DNA of 64,000 nt from Nitrospirota bacterium (GTDB lineage: Bacteria > Nitrospinota_A > UBA7883): contig JAJRZK010000026.1 in the NCBI GenBank assembly GCA_024275315.1, positions 42,501 to 106,500 on the forward strand, read 5' to 3'. The notes below the pieces were generated by a model. That model saw only the letters and a list, made by a program, of their open reading frames with translations. It did not search any database and was not told where the DNA came from. Position 1 is the stretch's first letter, and each line of letters begins with the position of its first letter. The translations under genes were made by a program, and so were the position numbers. Positions 19,877 to 30,066 of this stretch are shown here, piece after piece.

Positions 19877-20680
19877 ATGTTTGACAGGGACCGGTATCGC
19901 AGGTTTTTAAAAACCAAACGATTTGGCCTCGTTCTGGAAACCTTGGAGCAAGTAGACTCCACTAACAACTGGATCACCACGCGGTTGCGCCGTGAGGATA
20001 TAGAGCAGGTGGTGGTGGTAGCGGAGTCGCAGACCGCAGGAAGGGGTCGTTATGGGAGGAGCTGGGTCAGCCCGCCCGGTGTGAGCCTGGCTTTCAGCCT
20101 GGCGGTGAGCATTCCCGAATCTCTCGATTTGGCCAGCGTCCTGACGTTGACAGCAGGGGTTTCGCTGGCCGAGACGGTGGGGAGCATGGCGTCGGTGGAG
20201 CCCGGCCTGAAATATCCGAATGACCTGATGATAGGCTCCAAAAAAGTGGCTGGGATACTGGCGGAGTTTAAAAAAGAGAGGGCCAGGGATTACGCCGTTG
20301 TGGGAATCGGAATAAACGTTAATACAAGGGTTGAAATGTTTCCCGATAACCTGCATGATATCGCCACATCCTTGTTAATGGAAAGCGGGCACGAAACCTC
20401 GAGAGAGGCGTTATTGGCCATGTTTTTGTTTCAGTTCGAGAGCAGGCTCCGTGAGCTTGAAGCAGACGGGCCGAAATCGACCATACAACAATTCAGACGC
20501 CTGGCCGCTCCCTACTTTGGCAAACAGGTGACCATCGACGGAGCTGGCGAGAAGGTCACCGGAAGGACTATGGATATCTCCGATAACGGAGGGCTTGTGA
20601 TAGAAACAGCCCCGGGTGTCACCAAAACGGTGATCTCCGGAGAGGCTCGGTTCGATACACGGCCCATGGGTGACAAATAA
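19877..20680 (+). CDS. birA: biotin--[acetyl-CoA-carboxylase] ligase, no N-terminal HTH (monofunctional type)
   Basis: 267 aa; AESQTAGRGRYGRSWVSPPGVSLAFSL, LKYPNDLMIGSKKVAGILAE; begins directly at the ligase domain. Confidence 0.94.
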   Translation: MFDRDRYRRFLKTKRFGLVLETLEQVDSTNNWITTRLRREDIEQVVVVAESQTAGRGRYGRSWVSPPGVSLAFSLAVSIPESLDLASVLTLTAGVSLAETVGSMASVEPGLKYPNDLMIGSKKVAGILAEFKKERARDYAVVGIGINVNTRVEMFPDNLHDIATSLLMESGHETSREALLAMFLFQFESRLRELEADGPKSTIQQFRRLAAPYFGKQVTIDGAGEKVTGRTMDISDNGGLVIETAPGVTKTVISGEARFDTRPMGDK

Positions 20681-20728
20681 CCGTCCAACCTGTGCGAATA
20701 TAACATTACATACGGAGCGTACGGAGCG

Positions 20729-21514
20729 ATGGCCAACCTGTTGCTTGTGATCGATGTGGGCAACACTCAGATCGTGTTGGGGGTGTATGACAATACAGAT
20801 CTGAAGGCGCAATGGCGCCTCGGCACAAGAGCCAGCAGCACCGAGGACGAGTTGTCCGCATTGATAACCCAGATGTTCAACCTCGAACAGATCGATATAA
20901 AGAGCGTGGTCGATGTGGCGATATCATGTGTGGTTCCTCCGTTGGCTCCGGCGCTCAACAGGTTTTGCGTAAAAACTTTTGGCAAAGATCCGCTCACTAT
21001 CGGTCCCGGTATAAAGACCGGGATATCCATCGCCGTGGACGACCCCAGGGAAGTGGGCGCCGACAGGATAGTAAACGCCGTGGGGGGGGTTTCCATGTTC
21101 GCGCCACCGCTGGTCATCGTGGATTTTGGAACCGCCATCACCGTGGACGCCATATCCGGAAAGTCGGAATATCTTGGAGGCGCTATAGTGCCCGGAATAC
21201 AGCTTTCTCTAGACGCGCTATGTCATAAGGCCGCGAAGCTTCCCAAGGTTGAAATGGCCGAGCCACCCTCCGTGATCGGGCGCAACACCGTTCATTCGAT
21301 ACAATCGGGAGCTTTTTTTGGATATGTCAGCCTGGTTGACGGGATTGTCAACAAAATGAAACCCCTGATCGGATCATCGGCCAAGGTGATAGCCACGGGC
21401 GGCGAAGCCAGCCAGGTGGCGCCTGTTTCCGGAACTATAGACCTGGTGGTGGAAAACCTTACGCTGGAGGGGTTGCGGGTGGTCCATGAAAAAAACAGGG
21501 GCGGCGACGGATAA
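20729..21514 (+). CDS. coaX: type III pantothenate kinase
   Basis: 261 aa; LLLVIDVGNTQIVLGVYD, GADRIVNAVGG, VDFGTAITVDAIS, GGAIVPGIQLSLDAL. Confidence 0.97.
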   Translation: MANLLLVIDVGNTQIVLGVYDNTDLKAQWRLGTRASSTEDELSALITQMFNLEQIDIKSVVDVAISCVVPPLAPALNRFCVKTFGKDPLTIGPGIKTGISIAVDDPREVGADRIVNAVGGVSMFAPPLVIVDFGTAITVDAISGKSEYLGGAIVPGIQLSLDALCHKAAKLPKVEMAEPPSVIGRNTVHSIQSGAFFGYVSLVDGIVNKMKPLIGSSAKVIATGGEASQVAPVSGTIDLVVENLTLEGLRVVHEKNRGGDG

Positions 21515-21558
21515 GATAGAATTGGCATTGAGGCTTTTAATGTGCTAATAATTCTTTC

Positions 21559-22125
21559 ATGATCTTACATAAAACGTTTGTCGCGGGGTTTGCCGTTTTT
21601 TTTGCGGTATTGGTCGCCGGTTGTGCGGATGTGATGGTCATGGCCGGTTTTCAGGAGCAGGGCCCGCCTGTCACCAACTCCGAGTATTTTAACACCCAGA
21701 TGGAAAAGCTCCTTGGCAAGCTTATGGAAAACAAGTCCCGATCGTTTCGCAAGGCGGCGGTTCTGGAGTTTGTCAACACCAACGGCAAGGTGTCGGAGCT
21801 GGGGAAAATGCTTACGACCAAGTTCGGCGAGCGATCCATGGCAAAAAACCATTTCAAGGTCATCCCCCTGGGGCAGGTCAAAGAGGCGCTTTCCAAGTTG
21901 AAAATCGAGTTTCAAGGTGAGCTTAAGAGGGAGCAGGTGAAATCGATTGGAGACGAGCTCGGAGTTGACGCCGTGATCACCGGGAAAATATACGACTTGC
22001 AAAAGGGGGGCGATGTGGATCTTACGGTCAACGCCATCCAGCCGGGGTCGGGCGACCTCCTTTCGGCCGCCAGTGTGAGTATTTACCGCTCCAAACAGGT
22101 GCAGGCTCTTCTCGAACAGTTCTAG
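21559..22125 (+). CDS. lipoprotein, FlgO/CsgG-like fold candidate
   Basis: Lipobox LVAGC; AVLEFVNTNGKVSELGKMLTTKFGERSM... DELGVDAVITGKIYDLQKGGDVDLTVNAI typical of FlgO-like proteins. Confidence 0.75.
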   Translation: MILHKTFVAGFAVFFAVLVAGCADVMVMAGFQEQGPPVTNSEYFNTQMEKLLGKLMENKSRSFRKAAVLEFVNTNGKVSELGKMLTTKFGERSMAKNHFKVIPLGQVKEALSKLKIEFQGELKREQVKSIGDELGVDAVITGKIYDLQKGGDVDLTVNAIQPGSGDLLSAASVSIYRSKQVQALLEQF

Positions 22126-22152
22126 ACGGTTTATCTCGGCGATATCTTTTCT

Positions 22153-22830
22153 ATGAAGGTTAAAATCTGCGGCCAGACATCGCTCGCAGACAGCGCCATG
22201 TCCATCCGGGCGGGCGCCGATTTTATCGGGGTGGTGCTGGATGTGCCATGGTCCAAAAGATCGTTAAACCTGCAAGCCGCCCTTCCTATTTTCCAGGAGT
22301 ATGGAAACCGTTCGTTTCTGTTGACGTTTGACAAGGTCGTGGACAGGGCGATGGTGGAAATTGTCTCCACCCTTGATCCGTACGCCCTCCAGCTGACTGG
22401 GCGTGAGCCCGCAGAAGATATCAGGAAAATAAAAGAACTCACAGGCAAACCGGTATTCAAATCTATCCATATGCCTGCGGCAAATGGCGGAAGCGTGGAT
22501 GAGCGGTCTTTGTGTCGCAGAATTGAAGACTATGAAAAATCCGGGGCGGACGGGTTCATTCTGGACACCGCAACCAACGGCATGTACGGAGGAACAGGTG
22601 TAAGAAGCGACTGGGCCGCCGCCGCCAGAATCATCGAACAAGTTCACGCCCCTGTGTTTCTTGCCGGCGGGATCAACCCCGATAATGTTGCAGAGGCCCT
22701 GAAAGTTCCCGGGATATACGGGATAGACCTGGCCAGCGGTGTTGAATCCTCCAAAGGCGTCAAGTCGGGCGAGAAACTGCTGTCCCTGTTTGAGGCCGTA
22801 AAAATCGCAGGAACCCGCAGCCGGTTTTGA
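22153..22830 (+). CDS. trpF: phosphoribosylanthranilate isomerase
   Basis: 225 aa; MKVKICGQTSLADSAMSIRAGADFIGVV, FLAGGINPDNVAEAL, GIDLASGVESSKGVKS. Confidence 0.94.
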   Translation: MKVKICGQTSLADSAMSIRAGADFIGVVLDVPWSKRSLNLQAALPIFQEYGNRSFLLTFDKVVDRAMVEIVSTLDPYALQLTGREPAEDIRKIKELTGKPVFKSIHMPAANGGSVDERSLCRRIEDYEKSGADGFILDTATNGMYGGTGVRSDWAAAARIIEQVHAPVFLAGGINPDNVAEALKVPGIYGIDLASGVESSKGVKSGEKLLSLFEAVKIAGTRSRF

Positions 22831-22872
22831 CGCGGGTCAGTGCGATCGACCCGGTTTTGATACAATCAAAAG

Positions 22873-23889
22873 ATGTTCAAGCCCATACGAAAATATTTCC
22901 CATACTCGATGGCTTTTCATGTGGCGTTGTTGCTGCTGTCCGGTTTTATTCTTATCACACCGGAAAATGGCTCGTCTCCGGTCAGGATAAGTGTTATTGA
23001 CGAAACGGCTATCAGGAACAAGGATATGCAGACCGGCCGTATCGAAGAGTTGCCGGAGATGGAAAAAAAGGAAAAGCCTGAAAAATCCGGCATTCTTTCC
23101 CGTTACGACAACAAAGCCTCCAGCCCGGAAAAAGGAAAAAAGTATCAGGCTAGCAAAACAGTCGTCCCCAGGGAAAAAATAGCGCCGCCGGCGCCATCTA
23201 TGGAAAAGTCGAAGGAAGACTCCCCCGCCAAAAGGTCGGAAGAGCCCAGCAGTAAAATAGCCGCGCTGGTAGATCCGCGCAAGCGCGCTCAGGACAAACC
23301 TGCCCTCAAAGATGTAAGCGTGTTTTCCCGGAACATCGCGCCGCGGGACAACCGGACCGACGCCATGCGTCACTTTGAGAAAAGTGAGAATGTGGAAAAA
23401 CAGAAGCGCAGAATCGCCAGCGCCAGAATCACCGACAAACCCGTCCAGGCGCCAAAAGCGCCGATACAGCCCTCCGGGCTGGAAGGGGCGAAGGGATCGG
23501 AGCTGGGCAAATTCGCCATGTCGTCAACAGGCGATGTCATCGAAATGGGAGACGAGGCCATAGTATCTCTGAACACCACGTCGTTTAAGTACATGGATTA
23601 TTTTGAATCCGTCAGGGCCGCGGTGGAGGATGTATGGGCCTACCCGGAAGACGCGATAATCAACGGTCTGTCGGGCAGGGTGATCCTGCGGTTCACATTG
23701 AAAAAAACAGGGGAGCTTGAAAATGTGCGGCTGGTAAAGTCCGCCGGGCACAAAAGCCTGGACGACGAAGCCAGAGCGGCGGTCAAACTGGCCGCGCCAT
23801 ATCATCCATTCCCGCAGACGCTGGACAAAAAACGCATACACGTCGTGGCCACGTTCATTTACCAGCCCACGTTCAGCTCGATAAAATAG
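22873..23889 (+). CDS. TonB family (energy transducer) protein
   Basis: N-terminal TM, Lys/Pro/Glu-rich linker, C-terminal TonB domain ...LSGRVILRFTLKKTGELENVRLVKSAGHKSLDDEARAAVKLAAPYHPFP. Confidence 0.88.
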   Translation: MFKPIRKYFPYSMAFHVALLLLSGFILITPENGSSPVRISVIDETAIRNKDMQTGRIEELPEMEKKEKPEKSGILSRYDNKASSPEKGKKYQASKTVVPREKIAPPAPSMEKSKEDSPAKRSEEPSSKIAALVDPRKRAQDKPALKDVSVFSRNIAPRDNRTDAMRHFEKSENVEKQKRRIASARITDKPVQAPKAPIQPSGLEGAKGSELGKFAMSSTGDVIEMGDEAIVSLNTTSFKYMDYFESVRAAVEDVWAYPEDAIINGLSGRVILRFTLKKTGELENVRLVKSAGHKSLDDEARAAVKLAAPYHPFPQTLDKKRIHVVATFIYQPTFSSIK

Positions 23890-23980
23890 CCCGACCGTTG
23901 CGTGTCACCGCATGACTGCGTCATCGTATGACCGTGTCACCATTTGCCCACCGATATGTTGCGGCTGAACGCCTTTCGGT

Positions 23981-24658
23981 TTATGACGGGATGACCGGCG
24001 GAGGCGGCGGAGGCTCGTCCGGTGGTTCCGGCTGGGTGGGCACAGGTGGTGGCGGAGGAGGAGGGGGCGCAAAAGCGTCAAGAGAGCCTGCGTTTGTCTG
24101 GTGTTCATAAGCCTTTGCGATGATGCAGATTGTAAGTGGCAGTGTGAAAAGAACACCTATGACAAACGCCAACAGCCCCGCCAGATTTATCATGGCAAGC
24201 GCCAGCGCCATCAGAAAAACGTTTACGTGATTGTCAAACCCTATCTCGCGGGAAGCCTCCATCGCGGGCCAAAAGTCCAGGTTTTTCTCGATCACGAAAA
24301 GGTAAGCGAAAAGGTACCATCCGGCGATGAGAAAGCATGGAACAATAAAAAGGATCATCCCCGCCATGATAAAAACCGTGGATACTATGCCAACGAGCAC
24401 CAGTGGCACAAACTTGAGTTTGAACCCGTCGAAGATTCGCATGACGTCAACCCCCTTGCCCCGGCTGGCGTCCATCGCGATATAGAAAAAACCACCCGCC
24501 ATCGGGCCTGAAACAATGACTCCCCCAAACGGGACGAGGTTGGCCGCGAAGTGTATGGCGACAAAAATCAAGGTGACCACAACCATGTTGGACAGGTTCG
24601 CCTGGAACAGCTCCCATCCCTCTTTAAAGTATCGCTGTAAATCAAAAGCTTCTCGCAT
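23981..24658 (-). CDS. integral membrane protein with polyproline C-terminal tail
   Basis: 225 aa; several TM segments, ends AFAPPPPPPPPVPTQPEPPDEPPPPPPVIPS. Confidence 0.75.
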   Translation of the reverse strand: MREAFDLQRYFKEGWELFQANLSNMVVVTLIFVAIHFAANLVPFGGVIVSGPMAGGFFYIAMDASRGKGVDVMRIFDGFKLKFVPLVLVGIVSTVFIMAGMILFIVPCFLIAGWYLFAYLFVIEKNLDFWPAMEASREIGFDNHVNVFLMALALAMINLAGLLAFVIGVLFTLPLTICIIAKAYEHQTNAGSLDAFAPPPPPPPPVPTQPEPPDEPPPPPPVIPS

Positions 24659-24785
24659 GGATATACCCCTTAAGTAACATGGCCTTATGTTAGTGTAGCC
24701 AGAATGCGGATTGCAACTGTTTTACTCGCTTAGGCCGGAGTGGCGAGGATTGACTGGCCGGGGCCGTATCAATTATGATCCACGC

Positions 24786-25220
24786 ATGCAAGATACGTTG
24801 AAAGTCGTCAAACTGGTCCCGACGGCGCATCCTCCTGAACGGGCGAATGACGGGGATTTGGGATATGACCTGTTCGCCGCAGAAAAAGTGGTGATCGACG
24901 CCGGCGCCGCTGTGCTGGTCAAAACCGGTATAGCCATGCAGTTTCCGGATGGTTGGGGCGGGGTGATCAAGGACAGATCCAGCATGGCGGTCAGGCGGAT
25001 CACCGTCTCGGCGGGAGTGATAGACAACGGGTATCGGGGAGAAGTGGCCGTGGTGCTGAACAACAATTCCCAACACACCTTTGTGATAGAGCCGGGTCAC
25101 AAAATCGCGCAGTTGGTCCCAGTGCCGGTCACCAGTTGGCGTGTGGTCGTGGCAGACACCTTAAGCGACACGCAACGGGGGTCGGGAGGGTTCGGCTCCA
25201 CCGGAATGAAAAAGGAGTGA
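24786..25220 (+). CDS. dut: dUTP diphosphatase
   Basis: GDLGYDLFAAEKV, DRSSMAVRRITVSAGVIDNGYRGEVAVVLNN, C-terminal RGSGGFGSTG. ATG at 24786 preferred. Confidence 0.96.
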   Translation: MQDTLKVVKLVPTAHPPERANDGDLGYDLFAAEKVVIDAGAAVLVKTGIAMQFPDGWGGVIKDRSSMAVRRITVSAGVIDNGYRGEVAVVLNNNSQHTFVIEPGHKIAQLVPVPVTSWRVVVADTLSDTQRGSGGFGSTGMKKE

Positions 25221-25235
25221 CCAACCGGTCACTCC
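25206..25235 (-). terminator. intrinsic terminator of clpB overlapping the 3' end of dut
   Basis: Minus strand reads GGAGTGACC-GGTT-GGTCACTCC followed by TTTTTCATT: perfect 9-bp stem, tetraloop, T5 tail. Confidence 0.8.
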
Positions 25236-27817
25236 AGAGCGGTTCCTTGTCCCTTTTTGCTGGTTACGACCATCTTTGCGCCATCGTGGTCGATTACGGC
25301 GGTATCACCCTGGCCGATGCTTCCTTCAATAATCATCAGGGACAATTTGTCCAGGATCTCGTTCTGGATAAGCCGTTTTAAAGGCCTGGCGCCGAACACC
25401 TCGTCGTAACCGGCCATGGCGAGCCAGTCACACGCGGCGTCTGAAATGGTCAACCCGATACCTTTATCGGCGATACGTTTGGCGACGAGATCCATCTGCA
25501 GGCCCACTATCCGCCTGGTGTCGTCCCTGGTCAGGCTCTGGAAAATGACGATGTCGTCAATTCTGTTTATAAACTCGGGACGGAACGACTGTTTTAATAT
25601 CCTCAACGCCTCCCTCTCCTGGCGTTCAAAGTCGCCGGAGTATTCCATGATTTCACGGGCGCCAAGGTTGGACGTCATGATTATAACCGTGTTCTTGAAG
25701 TCGACAGTCCGCCCTTTTCCGTCTGTCAGCCTTCCGTCATCCAGCGCCTGGAGCAGGACGTTAAGCGTTTCAGGGTGGGCTTTTTCGATTTCGTCGAGCA
25801 ACACCACGCTATATGGGCGTCTCCGGACGGCCTCGGTCAACTGGCCTCCCTCGTCATATCCCACATAGCCGGGAGGGGATCCTATCAACCTCGCCACGGA
25901 GTGTTTTTCCATATACTCACTCATGTCGATACGTATAAGAGCCTTTGTGGTGCTGAACAAAAATTCGCTCAGGGTTTTGGCGAGCTCGGTTTTACCTACC
26001 CCTGTGGGGCCGAGAAAAATGAACGATCCTGTGGGGCGGTTTTCCTCCTGTATTCCCGCCCTGCCGCGCCTTACCGCGTTGGATACGGCCTTGACAGCCG
26101 GCCCCTGGCCCACCACACGGGCGGCCAGATGTCGCTCCATATCCGCCAGTCTGGCCGATTCCTCCGTCATCATCGACGAAACCGGAACGCCAGTCTGTCT
26201 GGAGACAACGTTTGCGATGTCCTCTTCGGTGACTTCCTCCTTTAACATCTTCGAGCCTTTTTCCATCTTGTCCAGCTCGGCCTGCAGTTCGGCTATTTCC
26301 CTCTCCATTGACGGTATCTGGCCATACATCAGTTCCGCCGCTCGTTGCAGGTTTCCTTCTCTTTCCGCTTTTTCCATCTCCACCCTAAGCTGGTCGATTT
26401 TCTTGCCCGATTCTCTTATGCCATCGATAATGCTCTTTTCGCGCCGCCACTGCAGCTCCAGGGTCGAGCTTCGCTCCGAACATTCCGCCAGCTCCTTTTC
26501 CAATTCTTTAAGCCTTTTGGCGGATTGCTCGTCTTTCTCCTTTTTGAGGGCCTCTCGCTCTATTTCAAGCTGTCGCACCCTTCTGCTCAGCCTGTCGATT
26601 TCCGCGGGTTTACTGTCGATTTCCAGCTTCAGCGAAGACGTAGCCTCGTCCATAAGGTCTATGGCCTTGTCCGGCAGGAACCTGTCTGGTATGTACCGGT
26701 CAGACAACGTCACCGCCGCCACTATCGCGTTGTCCTGGATGCGCACTCCATGATGCGCTTCATATTTTTCCTTGATGCCCCGCAGGATGGAGATCGAATC
26801 GCTCACTGTCGGCTCCACGACCGGCACTTGCTGGAACCTGCGCTCGAAAGCGGCGTCTTTTTCTATATATTGCCTGTATTCCTTGATCGTGGTGGCGCCA
26901 ATGGTTCTGAGCTTGCCTCTTGCAAGAGCAGGCTTGAGCAGGTTGCCTGCGTCCATGGCCCCCTCGGTCGCCCCGGCGCCTATGATCGTGTGCAACTCGT
27001 CGATAAACAGGATTATTTCCCCGGACGAGTTTTCTATCTCCTGGATAAGCGCCTTTAGCCGGTCTTCAAATTCACCCCGATACTTCGCCCCGGCGATCAT
27101 GGCGCCAAGATCAAGGCTCAGCAATCTTTTGTTTTGCAGAGTGCTCGGCACGTCGTTATCCACGATTTTTTTGGCCAACCCTTCCACTATGGCTGTTTTC
27201 CCCGTTCCGGGCTCGCCAACCAGCACCGGGTTGTTCTTTGTCCTTCGTGAAAGAATCTGCATTATCCGGCGTATCTCTTCATCGCGCCCGATCACAGGAT
27301 CTATCTCACCCTCCCGGGCCATCGCGGTGAAATCCACGGTGTATTTTTCCAGGGCCTGGTATTTGTCTTCCGGGTTCCGGTCGGTTATACGCCCTCCTCC
27401 CCGGATCCTGGCAAGCTCCTGCTGTATGTCGTCCCTGGAGATGTCGATCACGCTTTTCACCTGGGGCTGGTCGGCGATGGCCAGCAGAAGATGCTCGACA
27501 CTGACATATTCGTCGCTCATGCCGCGCGCTTCCGCTTGCGCCCGATTGAGCACTTTTTCAAGTTCGTCGGCCATGTACACCTTGTCGGCGTTCTCCACTT
27601 TGGGGAGCGTGTTGAGCTGTTTTCTGATTTTTTTCGCCACCGCGTCCGGCGAATAACCAAGCTTGGAGAGCAAGGCCGGAACCAAGCCTCCCTCGGCCTC
27701 TACCAGGGCCAAAAGAAGATGCAACGGCGCTATAGCCTGGTGAGATAAATTTCGGGCTGTGGTTATGGCGTTTTGCGTAGCCTCGGAGGCGTTGTCTGTA
27801 AAGTTATTAAAATTCAT
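25229..27817 (-). CDS. clpB: ATP-dependent chaperone ClpB
   Basis: 862 aa; two AAA+ domains ([29 protein letters not shown]) plus ClpB middle coiled coil. Confidence 0.97.
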   Translation of the reverse strand: MNFNNFTDNASEATQNAITTARNLSHQAIAPLHLLLALVEAEGGLVPALLSKLGYSPDAVAKKIRKQLNTLPKVENADKVYMADELEKVLNRAQAEARGMSDEYVSVEHLLLAIADQPQVKSVIDISRDDIQQELARIRGGGRITDRNPEDKYQALEKYTVDFTAMAREGEIDPVIGRDEEIRRIMQILSRRTKNNPVLVGEPGTGKTAIVEGLAKKIVDNDVPSTLQNKRLLSLDLGAMIAGAKYRGEFEDRLKALIQEIENSSGEIILFIDELHTIIGAGATEGAMDAGNLLKPALARGKLRTIGATTIKEYRQYIEKDAAFERRFQQVPVVEPTVSDSISILRGIKEKYEAHHGVRIQDNAIVAAVTLSDRYIPDRFLPDKAIDLMDEATSSLKLEIDSKPAEIDRLSRRVRQLEIEREALKKEKDEQSAKRLKELEKELAECSERSSTLELQWRREKSIIDGIRESGKKIDQLRVEMEKAEREGNLQRAAELMYGQIPSMEREIAELQAELDKMEKGSKMLKEEVTEEDIANVVSRQTGVPVSSMMTEESARLADMERHLAARVVGQGPAVKAVSNAVRRGRAGIQEENRPTGSFIFLGPTGVGKTELAKTLSEFLFSTTKALIRIDMSEYMEKHSVARLIGSPPGYVGYDEGGQLTEAVRRRPYSVVLLDEIEKAHPETLNVLLQALDDGRLTDGKGRTVDFKNTVIIMTSNLGAREIMEYSGDFERQEREALRILKQSFRPEFINRIDDIVIFQSLTRDDTRRIVGLQMDLVAKRIADKGIGLTISDAACDWLAMAGYDEVFGARPLKRLIQNEILDKLSLMIIEGSIGQGDTAVIDHDGAKMVVTSKKGQGTALE

Positions 27818-27983
27818 ATCAGGTCACCTTATTGCTTCATCGAAAACATAAGACCGGAAACGTCAATGTCAAGCGACGGGTCGGGTTGGCGAAACCGTAT
27901 ATGCTGGAGAAAAGGATGTTTTTAAAAACGCCGATGGGCAGGATGGTCGGGGATGTCGTCCACCCTTTAAGGGCGGTAAAACG

Positions 27984-28901
27984 CTACGCTGATTTGGTGA
28001 CAGCGGCTATGATTGTTCTTTCTACCATGTACGCCGCCCAAGCCCCCAGCCTGGCGATCTCCATTTGCTTATCCCCGGTGGAAACCACGAAAATCATGTC
28101 CCCATCATAGGGTGTATGGGCGGGAGACACAGCCCTGGCAAGACCGTCATGGGCCATAATGGCGACCCTTTTTGCATCCGATTTGGACAACCTGGCGTCT
28201 GTGACGACCACACCAACCGCCGTGGCGCCGAATGACGGCGGTGTGGTTTTGCTGGCGAGATAACCGTGGGAGTTTTCAGCGCCCGCGGGTCCCGCCACTG
28301 TTGTGGCTGTTTGTGGATCAATGACGGAGCCGTAACAGTTGGCCACCAACAGCGCCCCTATCGAAATTTCGTTATCAGCCAGTACGCACCGTGAAGCCAG
28401 GCCACCTGCAGAGCAGTTGTCAAGCCCCATGTATTTGCCGACGGTGGCGCCAGCGCCGGCTCCTACCAGCCCTTCCCGCCTGTCCGGGTGTTCAGACGCG
28501 ACGCAGGCTGTGTAACCTTCCTTTGTACCTGGCCTGACGGATCCGTCCCCTGTGGCAAGATCGAAAATGACGGCCGCCGGGACTATGGGAACTCTGGCTC
28601 CCGAGGCTCTGAAACCGCGCCCTTTTTCCTCCAGGTATTTCCTGGCGCCGGAAGCCGCCTCCAGCCCGAAAGCGGAACCGCCGGCCAGTACGATCGCGTC
28701 GACACCGGGGGCGATACATGAAGGGTCGAGAAGGTCTGTTTCCTGTGATCCTGGAGCGCCACCTGCGACATGCACCGACGCCTGGCACGATCTGCCCAAA
28801 ACAATGGCGGTACACCCGGTTCGGGCGGCGGGGTCTGTCCAGTGCCCCACTTGCACCAGGTCCATATCCAGGAGCCTGGAGGATGATTTTACGGGAGTCA
28901 T
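27984..28901 (-). CDS. P1 family (DmpA/S58) peptidase
   Basis: 305 aa; VDAIVLAGGSAFGLEAASG, ENSHGYLASKTTPPSFGATAVGVVVTDARLSKSDA. Confidence 0.88.
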   Translation of the reverse strand: MTPVKSSSRLLDMDLVQVGHWTDPAARTGCTAIVLGRSCQASVHVAGGAPGSQETDLLDPSCIAPGVDAIVLAGGSAFGLEAASGARKYLEEKGRGFRASGARVPIVPAAVIFDLATGDGSVRPGTKEGYTACVASEHPDRREGLVGAGAGATVGKYMGLDNCSAGGLASRCVLADNEISIGALLVANCYGSVIDPQTATTVAGPAGAENSHGYLASKTTPPSFGATAVGVVVTDARLSKSDAKRVAIMAHDGLARAVSPAHTPYDGDMIFVVSTGDKQMEIARLGAWAAYMVERTIIAAVTKSA

Positions 28902-28905
28902 TTGC

Positions 28906-30036
28906 TCAAAGAAATTCCGCCAATACGACCGCTACGTCATCGTCGAGTGAATCCTCAAAATTGAAAGTTTTTGTGGTTAACACCAGGTTGTTGACTATAT
29001 CCGCTCCGGACTCGTCAAAACGGTCGTTCAAGTCACGCAGGAGGTTTTCCATTCCGTACATCTCCCCCTCCTTGTTCCACACTTCGAAAAGTCCGTCGGA
29101 ATAGACCAAAAGCTTGTCTCCGGGCTTGAATTCCACTTTGCCCTGCTCTATGTTTATATCCTCCACAAGCCCTATGATATCCCCCTGGACGTCCAGCTTG
29201 ACAATGGACCTGTCCTCTTTTCTGAGAATAAGGGGGTAGGGGTGGCCGGCCCGCACATATGTCAGAATGTTGGTGTTAAGGTCAGCCACGCCGAAGAACA
29301 TCGTAAGGTACCTTTCTTCGGGGATCATCTTTATGATTTTTCGGTTGAGAGACATGGCGAACTGCACCGGTGTTGTCCCTGCTTCCATATGGGATATGGC
29401 GAATGTTTTTATCATGGATACGATCAGCGCCGCTGAAGCGCCATGGCCGGATACATCGGCCAGGAGTATGCCTATTTTGCCGTTTCCATAGTCCATGATG
29501 TCGTAGTAGTCTCCCCCTATGGAAGTGGCCGCTTCGTAATATGCGTGGAACTGGATCTTATTGGAATCGGGATACTTGGTCGGCAACATCGACACCTGGA
29601 CAGCCTGCGCCATCTGAAGGTCCTCCGCCATCATTTTGTTCGCCCGCGATATCTGGTCGAATAGGGATTTCATTCGGAGCATGGACGTGACCCGCGCTAC
29701 AAGCTCTGTTTCGTAAAACGGTTTTGTGATGTATTCGTCTGCGCCGGAGGCCAGCGCTTCGACCACGTCCTCTACATCTTTTTTCTTTGCGGTCAGCAGT
29801 ATGATGGGGACATGGCGTGTCTCTTCCATTTTTTTGAGATGGGCGGCAACCTCCATTCCGTTCATTCCCGGCATCATCACGTCGAGCAGTACAAGATCGA
29901 TAGCCGTGTTTTTGGCTATTTCCAGGGCGTCTTTGCCGTTATAGGCGGTCAGTATTTCGTGGTCATGATTTTCAAGGATCATCCGCAACAGGAATATGTT
30001 ATCCTCGTTGTCGTCGACAGCCAATATTCTAGCCAT
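28906..30036 (-). CDS. response regulator with PP2C/SpoIIE-type phosphatase output (RsbU-like)
   Basis: 376 aa; receiver domain (DLVLLDVMMPGMNGMEV) then IGGDYYDIMDYGNGKIGILLADVSGHGASAALIVSM. Confidence 0.94.
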   Translation of the reverse strand: MARILAVDDNEDNIFLLRMILENHDHEILTAYNGKDALEIAKNTAIDLVLLDVMMPGMNGMEVAAHLKKMEETRHVPIILLTAKKKDVEDVVEALASGADEYITKPFYETELVARVTSMLRMKSLFDQISRANKMMAEDLQMAQAVQVSMLPTKYPDSNKIQFHAYYEAATSIGGDYYDIMDYGNGKIGILLADVSGHGASAALIVSMIKTFAISHMEAGTTPVQFAMSLNRKIIKMIPEERYLTMFFGVADLNTNILTYVRAGHPYPLILRKEDRSIVKLDVQGDIIGLVEDINIEQGKVEFKPGDKLLVYSDGLFEVWNKEGEMYGMENLLRDLNDRFDESGADIVNNLVLTTKTFNFEDSLDDDVAVVLAEFL

Positions 30037-30066
30037 TTTGCTTTCTCACGCTTTGGTAATAGCCTT

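Noticed and set aside
25923-27656. Plus-strand ORFs of 276, 237 and 294 aa opposite clpB
   Set aside because: Ser/Arg-rich antisense shadows of clpB.
27832-28110. 92-aa plus ORF starting in the clpB-peptidase gap
   Set aside because: Second half is antisense to the P1 peptidase gene; no SD or family similarity evident.
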